Shown here piece after piece: positions 57,120 to 64,000 of a DNA stretch of 64,000 bases (the stretch's first letter is position 1; every line of letters starts with the position of its first letter). This DNA comes from Plutella xylostella. Lineage: Eukaryota > Arthropoda > Insecta > Lepidoptera > Plutellidae. The position numbers and the translations under genes are program-made. Below the pieces are notes generated by a model. It was not told the origin of the DNA, made no database searches, and was given only the letters and a program-made list of their open reading frames with translations. Location: positions 5,783,501 to 5,847,500 of the forward strand of contig NC_063982.1 in the NCBI RefSeq assembly GCF_932276165.1, written 5' to 3'.

Positions 57120-57531
57120 GTTTGTGATATTACGTTACATTGGATTCCACTGTTGCTTAACATCAGATTTACTACTATCGTCAAGAAAGTCTGGACATTT
57201 CTTAGTATTCATTTATGATTTGATTTAAATACTATCATTAGTAACTCTGCATAGAAAGGTAACACCAACTTGTAGTTACATGAATAAAGTACTGTAACAA
57301 TATCATATTCAACCACTTAGAAGATGGTTTACCTGGATGACTTACTCATATTTTCTGTTACCTTAGACTTTTAAAAATTCAGTGTTTCAGCGTCATATAT
57401 CCGGCTCGAAGGACCTTGAAAAGACTTGGTAGCCTTATTTTCTGAATCGCTGGTAGAGAGGCAATGTTTTATTGGTATTTTAAAATTTCTAAATGTTATT
57501 CTAAGCTTCTAACTGTGCAATATGTTGCCAG

Positions 57532-57673
57532 TGACCTGGACTCGCGCTTCTACCTGGTGGGCTCGGGGTCCCTGCGCGTGCAGGCGGCGCGCGCGCTCGA
57601 CGCCGGCGCCTACACGTGCCGCGCGCTGTCCCGGCTGGACTCCGCCGACGTCACCACGCAGCTGGAAGTGCGG
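57532..57673 (+). CDS. fra: Frazzled/DCC-like receptor, Ig3 second half
   Basis: Acceptor TATGTTGCCAG, donor GTGAGT. It encodes SDLDSRFYLVGSGSLRV, then the DAGAYTC motif of Ig3, then DVTTQLEVR. The first 26 bp are echoed in the next intron at 57699-57725. A 2.7-kb intron carrying a DNA transposon follows. Confidence 0.9.
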
Positions 57674-57698
57674 GTGAGTGGCTGCATGGAGACAGGTG

Positions 57699-57725
57699 GC
57701 AGTGACCTGGACTCCCGCCTCTGCA
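57699..57725 (+). repeat. fra: Echo of the Ig3 exon start, in the intron
   Basis: GCAGTGACCTGGACTCCCGC then CTCTGC repeats the acceptor AG and the first codons of the 57532 exon (CCAGTGACCTGGACTCGCGC then TTCTAC), with about three mismatches in 26 bp. It begins 26 bp after the exon ends. Confidence 0.7.
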
Positions 57726-57814
57726 GAGACAAATATATGAAGGGCAATGACCGTTTTTTGCTGTTCTTAGCGACTGTGCTTTAGTTAGAAACTGACATCA
57801 GATTGACTTTCACT

Positions 57815-57944
57815 GAGTTGCAGAAAGGATCTTTAAGTTAATGTCGGCATTAAATGTATTGTTGCCTTGCTTTGACAGTATACGGACAGAAAGAGACAGA
57901 CAGATTTAATGTCGACATTAGCTTAAAGTCCCTTTCTGCAACTC
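57815..57944. mobile_element. Small intronic MITE/hairpin
   Basis: GAGTTGCAGAAAGGATCTTT to AAAGTCCCTTTCTGCAACTC. The arms continue through TTAATGTCGGCATTAAA against TTTAATGTCGACATTA. Confidence 0.75.
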
Positions 57945-58193
57945 GACATTTATCTGTAAATAAATAAATCTGTAGTGTATTCTTTGTCATCGATATTCTA
58001 GAAAATATACCCTTTATGTATGTAAGCTGTATGATATACATACTATACTACATATATTATAGGCCAGTTAATCAACTGGCACGGCACGTCTAGCGCGAAA
58101 TCTGACTGGGATACTTACAGTATGGTCTACCTATGAAAGTATTCTGTAATTTGACCACAAGGTTTTAAATTGTGTCATCACCACAAACCTAAA

Positions 58194-60254
58194 CAGGGTG
58201 TCCACTATCTGGAAAGTCAGGGAAAGTCAGGGAAAAGTCAGGGAAGCTTTAGGTGGTCAGGGAAAGTCAGTGAAATTGATGGGCCACCTGGAAAGTCAGG
58301 GAAAAATTACCTTTTTCTAGCATAATTTTTAGTACTTTCCTTTACTAGTAATACTTATTTTTTACGTGAAATACATAAGTCATGAAATAAAATCTCGTTT
58401 AGTTTTGGAATATTTTTGAGTGATGCTAAATATTATATAATAATTAAACGATTAAGTTTTTTAAATCTACGTGAATTAATAAAATATGACAGATGAAAAA
58501 AAATTGTAGGAATTCCAAAAGATTAGATAGATCCAAGACTCAGCTGGTAAAATTATGGCTCGTATATATGTCGCAGGCATCTGGTTTAATCTCCTGTTTG
58601 ATTGAACCGCCAGCCCGTTCATTGGATGACGCTACTCAGTTGTATGACTAGGCCGAACGTTGATTGTACAAGCGTCATAAAACGTCCAACTAGTTAGCGG
58701 ACTTAAAATCAGTCAGGTGGTAAATAAAACAAATATGGCGTCTAACAGCGAACAGCTGACACTAAAAGAACGGGCTAGCGGTTCAATCAAACAGGAGATT
58801 AAACCAGATGCCTGCGACATATACAGATTGATGCAAAAGAGGGTGACTCATCTCACCAATCAAAACAAATTTAGTTTAAAGACTTTTAGAAGTTTGTGAT
58901 AAAAAATAACGTTTTGTTAGTGCAGACGCGCTGCAACCGCGCTCATTAACTGACTTTGAAAAAAGGAGGAGGTTCTCAAATCGCTAATAATATTATTATA
59001 TACGTCAGCGAGACCGCATACGCTGCCTCCGTGCGGCATCTATTAATCAATAATATATTTTTTTTACTAATTTAGCAGAGCAAAACAAACTTTATTATTT
59101 TTTGTATGTACTGCATGTTTAATCAAATTTCATTAAAAATACTTACACAACTAACAACTTTGTCAGGCAGGAGAGAGCCATACAAAAAAAATTGTTCTGT
59201 TTCAATTTCTATTTCAGTTTCAATTTCTACTTCGATGGTAATCAGTCTAATTTTGGTCAGACTATTAAACTAGGCAGTATAGCAACTTGCTGCAAGGCGG
59301 ATGCATATTTTTTGCGGAAATTTTCAATATTCGCACAAAAAAGTTGTTTAGAATGACCTAAGGCCTAAGAGGAAACCTCGAGAAATAGGTATTTAGTAAA
59401 ACATTTGCTATCGTTTGTGTACTCATGCCCCAGGGCCCGGGTGCTAAGTATAGAGATAAATGCAGCTCGTGACTGACATAGGTACTTTCCTTGATAAAAT
59501 TTCGGGAGAAATCGTTATTCACCAAGTAAATATTAACAAATCTTTTTGATTTTGATGTCAATCGCTTCAGAATAATATATTCTAGAGTTGTAGGTTTCGC
59601 TTTAAAAAAACATTGTTTTTGTTTAACGGCGCGATCACAAAAATTGCGTTGCTTGAGGTGCCTATAAGTTTAATCTATAGCAAATTTAGAGAAAAAAAAA
59701 CTATGCGGGGTAGGCAGAGGTGCATTGCTGCACCCACTTTTCGCCAGATTGTTATGTTAGTCCCAATGTGATAGGGGGCGGGCCTATTGCCATTTTACGG
59801 GCACATCCAAGACCCGAGAACAAATATCTGTGTTTAAACAAACATCTGCCCCAGCCGGGAATCGAACCCGGGACCTTCTGCTCAGTAGTCAGGGTCACTA
59901 ACCACTACGCCATTCGGTCGTCTTAGTAATTTATTGTGTCTTAAATATCCTAAAAAATCATGGAGATTCGATAATATTTAAAAGTTGAAGAACGTTAGTG
60001 TGTGTTAAGTACTATACTTCCCTCTTAATATACGATTTTTGCCGACCCTGCGGCCCTGTATACATATTTTACGCAATCAAGTTTTAATAAGTGTCTAACC
60101 AATGAACGCAAAACTTTAAAATCAAGATTTTGTCTTCAAATTACTTAAATTAGGTTTATATTTTGATCTTTGGTCAGGGAAATTTTCTGAAACGGTCAGG
60201 GAAAGTCAGGGAAAAGTCAGGGAATTTTTTGGAGCATTCTGAGTGGACACCCTG
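58194..60254. mobile_element. 2.06-kb TIR element in a receptor intron, 5-bp target duplication
   Basis: Starts CAGGGTGTCCACT and ends inversely AGTGGACACCCTG, with CTAAA on both sides (58189-58193 and 60255-60259). Both subterminal zones carry runs of GGAAAGTCAGG units (left 58211-58300, right 60175-60222), here in direct rather than inverted orientation. No transposase is recognised; the best ORF (58717-58899, 60 codons) has no known motif. A SINE is nested inside. Confidence 0.85.
59703..59935 (-). mobile_element. tRNA-derived SINE nested in the TIR element
   Basis: - strand head GACCGAATGGCGTAGTGGTT and GGTTCGATTCCCGGC, tail TGGCAATAGGCCCGCCCCCT, ending beside an A-run on the + strand. 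It is the same type as 32347-32580 and almost identical to it over the tail. Confidence 0.8.
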
Positions 60255-60377
60255 CTAAACAATCCTGAGTGTCTTTCCCTTTTTGAACTCCTCTGATTGA
60301 AATGCTCTGTACTTATGTACTTATTTCTGCCACACATTATGTTTATGACTACTCCTAACCCACCCCTCTCCCCGCAG

Positions 60378-60544
60378 ACGGTCCCCCGCGTGTCCCTCCC
60401 CGACGGCCCGCTAGTGCAGGCCCGTACGCGCGGTGACGTCACACTCCGCTGTGACGCGCGCGCCCGCCCGCCCCCCGTCATACGCTGGCTGAAGGATGGA
60501 GAGCCTATTACGCCGAATAACCATGATATCGCGCTGTTGGATCA
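60378..60544 (+). CDS. fra: Frazzled/DCC-like receptor, Ig4 first half
   Basis: Acceptor CTCTCCCCGCAG, donor GTGAGT. It encodes TVPRVSLPDGP, the first Cys (DVTLRCDARARPPP) and the core Trp (VIRWLKDGEPI). Codons from the Cys to the exon end are repeated in the following intron at 60704-60797 with synonymous changes only. Confidence 0.9.
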
Positions 60545-60703
60545 GTGAGTAGTGCCTTTATTGAGTATTAGATGAGTAAAAACTTAGAATAATTCATAAG
60601 TCGCCGGTTCATATCCAGCTCGAAGGACCAAATGTAGGGGAGTCCCAATCTACAGTAAATACGTAGAACAAGCGATTGAAAGCATAGATAAGTGATTCGC
60701 ACA

Positions 60704-60845
60704 TTGCGACGCGCGCGCCCGCCCGCCCCCCGTCATACGTTGGCTGAAGGATGGGGAGCCCATTACGCCGAATAATCATGATATTGCGCTTTTGGACCAG
60801 TGAGTATTGAATGTCTTGTCGAATGTAGGTCCGAATCAACAGTCT
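60704..60845 (+). repeat. fra: Duplicated Ig4 half-exon with donor, in the intron
   Basis: From the codon for the first Ig4 Cys to the GTGAGT donor, 31 codons repeat 60451-60544. There are eight differences, all third-position and synonymous (TGT/TGC, CGC/CGT, GGA/GGG, CCT/CCC, AAC/AAT, ATC/ATT, CTG/CTT, GAT/GAC). Some intron after the donor also matches loosely (AATGTAGG...ACAGT). A usable acceptor is not evident, and TGA precedes the copy in frame. Confidence 0.85.
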
Positions 60846-61126
60846 TTTGCGGCCATCACAGCGCCGTATTTATGGCGTTTTTTTATTTTTATTTTTTATA
60901 TTATCTCAAATACGTACAATGATCGATTTCTGACCCATGTTTTTCTATAATTATGTCTTTCGGTCTTTAGCTTTGAATAAAACTATTTAAAGTCATATCA
61001 TTATAACGCATATTTTGTAAGACGAGCGACGTTATTGAGAGTTTCCTTGATAAAGTATTATTTTAACCGACCTTTTTATAATAATTAGTGTAATTTTTTG
61101 ATAAATTATCGACATCTCTGTTTCAG

Positions 61127-61245
61127 CTCGTCGCTGCGCATATCGGGCGTGCTGGGCGTGGACGCGGGCATGTTCCAGTGCGTGGCGCACACAGCACACG
61201 GCGAGGCCCAGGCCGCGCTGCGTCTGAGAGTGCTCCCGAGCGAGG
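61127..61245 (+). CDS. fra: Frazzled/DCC-like receptor, Ig4 second half
   Basis: Acceptor TCTCTGTTTCAG, donor GTGAGT at 61246. It encodes SSLRISGVLGVDAGMFQC and ends VLPSE. The LRI-GV...GMFQCVA-GEAQ pattern is close to DCC Ig4. The exon's 3' part plus donor is tandemly repeated (120-bp unit). The donor of the second unit (61366) would extend the exon in frame by 40 residues. Confidence 0.88.
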
Positions 61246-61420
61246 GTGAGTGCGCTGTGTGTCGACGTGGATCTAGTGTGGACGCGGGCATGTTCCAGTG
61301 CGTGGCGCACACAGCACACGGCGAGGCCCAGGCCGCGCTGCGTCTTAGAGTGCTCCCGAGCGAGGGTGAGTGCGCTGTGTGTCGACGTGGATCTAGTGTG
61401 GACGCGGGCATGTTCCAGTG
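61158..61420 (+). repeat. fra: 120-bp tandem repeat of exon end plus donor (2.2 copies)
   Basis: Copies start at 61158, 61278 and 61398 (partial), each GTGGACGCGGGCATGTTCCA. Units 1 and 2 differ by one base noticed (CGTCTGAG against CGTCTTAG). Each complete unit holds the Ig4 Cys motif, the exon end and the GTGAGTGCG donor. The unit is 40 codons and stays open across both. Confidence 0.9.
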
Positions 61421-61823
61421 ATACACTCATCTACCTGAGTGTGCTGTTTGAGGATGTGAATTTTTGTAGCTGAAGATTTTATTTACTTTTGATTGCTTGA
61501 ACGGAAAACAATCGCACTTGTATTGCAGACCAAGACAGGAAAACTCTGTGGCCATTCAGCGTATGCTTTGTCTGATTCTATAATTAGTGCGCTTTTTGCA
61601 ATCATAGATTTAAATTCTCTGAAATTCACTGTGTAAAAGTGTAAAAGTCAATAATCCCTGTGTAAAAACTTGTTACAGATAACACTTTTTTTATGGATTT
61701 ATTTATTTTAATTGGGTTTTAAATATTTTTTGTGTTATAACTTTTATTTTTATTCATTTCTGTTTTACCTTCTTTTGTTTTTTTATGTTTATTCAGTTTT
61801 GTTTTCTCCCTCTTCCCTTTCAG

Positions 61824-62250
61824 ACACAAACACGACCAAAAGACCCGATCCCAACCAGAGCATCAACTCGAAATCCTTCTTCAACTCCCTCATTGACTCC
61901 AACCACTTAACCACCGAACACAACCCACACTTCCTACCCGACTATGACACTCTAGACTCAACCTTATACCCTGACTCAGACAGCGACGAAATCGCCTTCG
62001 CCTATACCCCACATCCTGAAACCTATGATTACGAAGATAATGACAAACCTGACTCATTTCACGCGGCTCAAGGACTGGATCTGGACTTGCTTCGGGCTCG
62101 CAACGACAGCCTGGTCCCTGCCCCGACGGGGCTAAGGGCTGTGATTGTGAAGCATCGCTTCGTGACCTTGAGCTGGGACCAGCCGACAGTGGAGGGAGGG
62201 GAGAATGTCACGGGATATGTTGTGGTGTATCGGGTTAAGGGGAGCGAGAG
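61824..62250 (+). CDS. fra: Frazzled/DCC-like receptor, acidic linker and FN3-1 start
   Basis: Acceptor TCTTCCCTTTCAG, donor GTGAGT. The first 100 or so residues are a low-complexity acidic and polar linker (KRPDPNQSINSKSFF, PDYDTLDSTLYPDSDSDE, YDYEDNDKPD) not found at this length in vertebrate DCC. FN3-1 then begins with PAPTGLRAVIVKHRF, the Trp (VTLSWDQP) and VTGYVVVYRVKG. NVT is a possible N-glycosylation site. In frame with exons on both sides. Confidence 0.88.
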
Positions 62251-62426
62251 GTGAGTTGAACCATTTTATGTATTGTGTATTTAAAATCAAGATTCAGATA
62301 ACTTATGTTAACATTTTCCATTCTAAAATACAATATTTACAGAAAATATAGATTTTATATTGGTTTTTATAATCTCACATTGCATGATAATAAAAAAACT
62401 AAATCGTAGTTGTTGCTAGCGTAGAT

Positions 62427-62530
62427 AGATAGACATTCTTTATTGGTACATACACAAGAACAGAAGATACAAAGATTATAAATATACAAACGCATAGTGT
62501 ACATTATTAGAAATAGAACGCGCCACTTAC
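62427..62530 (-). repeat. Intronic retroposon 3' end
   Basis: TAGATAGATAGACATTCTTT, then ATTGGTACATACACAAGAAC, related to the segment at 6469-6600. Confidence 0.5.
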
Positions 62531-62631
62531 GAATTACTTCCTTCGTTATTATGTAGCAGGATCGAATTTATAAAATCAATAATATCAAACTCTCGAAAAC
62601 CCCTTACTAACCCCCCCTTCATTCTCCCCAG

Positions 62632-62755
62632 GGAGCGCACAGTAGAAGGCCCAGCTTCCAAGCGAGAGATGAACATAGCGCCGCTGCAGCCCCGCACCAG
62701 CTACCAGTTCACGGTGCTGGCCGCCGGCGCGCGCGCCGTGTCACCCGCCTCCGCC
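62632..62755 (+). CDS. fra: Frazzled/DCC-like receptor, FN3-1 end
   Basis: Acceptor CATTCTCCCCAG, donor GTGAGT. It encodes ERTVEGPASKREMNIAPLQP, the FN3 Tyr strand (TSYQFTVLAAG) and AVSPASA. The last bases are echoed in the intron at 62767-62797. Confidence 0.9.
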
Positions 62756-62766
62756 GTGAGTAGCCA

Positions 62767-62797
62767 CCCGTGTCGCCCGCCTCTACTGTGGCGAAGA
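62767..62797 (+). repeat. fra: Echo of the FN3-1 exon end, in the intron
   Basis: CCCGTGTCGCCCGCCTCTAC then TGTGGCGAAG resembles the exon end GCCGTGTCACCCGCCTCCGC then CGTGAG, 31 bp further on. The donor GT is kept in form (TGTGGC) but is weaker. Confidence 0.55.
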
Positions 62798-63199
62798 AAC
62801 CAGCACATTCTCAAATAGCATTGTTACTCTGGAAGGGGTTAGGGGTCTTTGCCCAGACTGTACTACAAGCGAACATAGTGCAAAGGCTGCGCTGCACAAA
62901 AGGAGCCTTCTTGACTGATGTATCACAAACGGCCCTATACCACTTGTATCGCAAATATTCTAGCCCACTTATTCGTTTTAGCTATTAAACTGTTTAGTCC
63001 CTCTCTGTGAACTAAGAATTTGTTCTTTGACAGAGAGCGACAAAACACTTCAACAGCTAAAACGTTCTGTAACTTTTTTATGAATAAGAAGGTAAGTTGT
63101 TAAAGAAATTATAAATGTTTAGTAGGTACAAGCAGAAAACAAAGCATTCTTTTCAAATATTCAGCCTCTCTCATCTCACATCCCTTTCCCTCTCCACAG

Positions 63200-63343
63200 A
63201 CAATAGAAGTCCAAACCCAGCCGGAGGAGGCGTCGCAGGCGGCGCCGCACGGGCTGTCGGCGGAGCCGCTGGGCCCCCACTCTATACGTGTGGACTGGCT
63301 TCCCACGCCCGGCGCCGAGACCTACCATCTGCATTATAAAGAG
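63200..63343 (+). CDS. fra: Frazzled/DCC-like receptor, FN3-2 first half
   Basis: Acceptor CCCTCTCCACAG, donor GTATAG. It encodes TIEVQTQPEEA, then PHGLSAEPLGPHSIRVDW and ETYHLHYKE, the A to C' strands of a second FN3 domain. Phase 0 at both ends. Confidence 0.88.
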
Positions 63344-63702
63344 GTATAGCAAGACAATGGGTTATAAATGTACTGTATTTATCATATAATATGGTTTATT
63401 GAAGCTTCGTTTTAAATGGTCTCCTGTGGTAAGCCAGCATAAAAAGGTTCATATGGCACTGACTTATCGAATATGTAGTCAATAACTAATTGTTACAATA
63501 ATATTCAAGATCGTTTGAGCAGATTTAGATACTTACTACCTCCCTGTAAATCTATATAACATCGTTAAGCGACGTGACTTTAGCAATATTTCTTAATGAG
63601 TAGAGACATCAAAGATGATTAATCTATCGTTACCATGAAGCAATTTATCGAGCGTCACCAAACCGTATTTCTGTCTACATACTCGTAGCTTAGGTAGACC
63701 TC

Positions 63703-63870
63703 GAGGGTCACTCTGTAATTCGAAGAAGGAACGAAATACAACGAGACAAAGTAGTGGTTAGAGCTACAGTTTGGTTTTAGGCAGCTTCGGAGCGCTGCGC
63801 TTACCACGGCTACCTCTTTGTATTAAACGTGCCGATTGCCTGTCAATTCATGTTCGTCGATTAAGAGCTT
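63703..63870. mobile_element. MITE-A, diverged copy in the last intron
   Basis: GAGGGTCACTCTGTAATTCG, then TTTGTATTAAACGTGCCGAT and CATGTTCGTCGATTAAGAG. Confidence 0.6.
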
Positions 63871-63912
63871 AATCACCAGTACCATCACAAGTAACCTCAA
63901 TCCCCCCTCCAG

Positions 63913-64000
63913 TTGGACAGCGGCCGCGAGCAGTACCAGTGGGTCCCCGCCCCACCCGCCACGCTGGCCGGCCTGCGCGCCGCCGCCAGCTACGCCGTGA
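63913..64000 (+). CDS. fra: Frazzled/DCC-like receptor, FN3-2 second half (cut by window end)
   Basis: Acceptor TCCCCCCTCCAG. It encodes LDSGREQYQWVPAPPATL then LRAAASYAV, the FN3 L-x-Y strand, and is still open at 64000. The remaining FN3 domains, membrane segment and cytoplasmic P motifs expected for the family lie outside. Confidence 0.88.
   Translation, partial: MDSGREQYQWVPAPPATLAGLRAAASYAV

Noticed and set aside
58717..58899. 60-codon ORF in the TIR element as a transposase
   Set aside because: Too short, with no catalytic motif or DNA-binding fold I can recognise.
61032..61430. 132-codon ORF on the - strand over the tandem repeat
   Set aside because: Shadow of the duplicated GC-rich receptor exon; the + frame carries the Ig motifs.

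Overview
The window looks like nuclear DNA of a moth or butterfly (Lepidoptera); the species cannot be named from it. The reasons are AT-rich non-coding DNA crowded with short elements of lepidopteran type (a Lep1/Helitron-like repeat with (TCTG)n inside, tRNA-derived SINEs, 5'-truncated jockey/CR1-like and RTE-like LINEs, many MITEs), and one split insect gene with GC-rich exons and AT-rich introns on the + strand.

The gene is at the right end. Thirteen exons between 54217 and 64000 (last one cut by the window edge) encode four Ig domains, a long acidic linker and the start of an FN3 array. This order and the residues match the netrin receptor family DCC/neogenin/Frazzled. All twelve internal junctions are phase-compatible and have GT/AG borders. 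The signal-peptide exon and the remaining FN3, transmembrane and cytoplasmic exons are not seen here. The 54 kb to the left is either its first intron plus upstream DNA or intergenic DNA; I found no other host gene in it.

The largest mobile element is a complete young LTR retrotransposon at 21833-27329. It has 1164-bp LTRs that look identical, a 4-bp target duplication, a tRNA-Lys-type primer site, a polypurine tract, and one intact 607-residue ORF. That ORF carries gag, zinc knuckle, protease and a stub of the integrase zinc domain, but no reverse transcriptase. Two LINE copies (7353-8956 + and about 9330-11400 -) carry recognisable reverse transcriptase remains. Several RTE-type 3' fragments, about ten Helitron-like copies, SINEs of at least three head/tail types and at least eight MITE families fill most of the rest.

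Structures that stand out: a 1.66-kb foldback with about 586-bp arms (33045-34702); a 2.06-kb TIR element with a 5-bp target duplication inside a receptor intron (58194-60254); a 1.4-kb TIR element (51969-53374); nested insertions dated by their target duplications; and, in the receptor gene, repeated partial copies of exon ends in the neighbouring introns. One of these differs from its exon at eight sites that are all synonymous. Another is a 120-bp in-frame tandem repeat that includes the splice donor.
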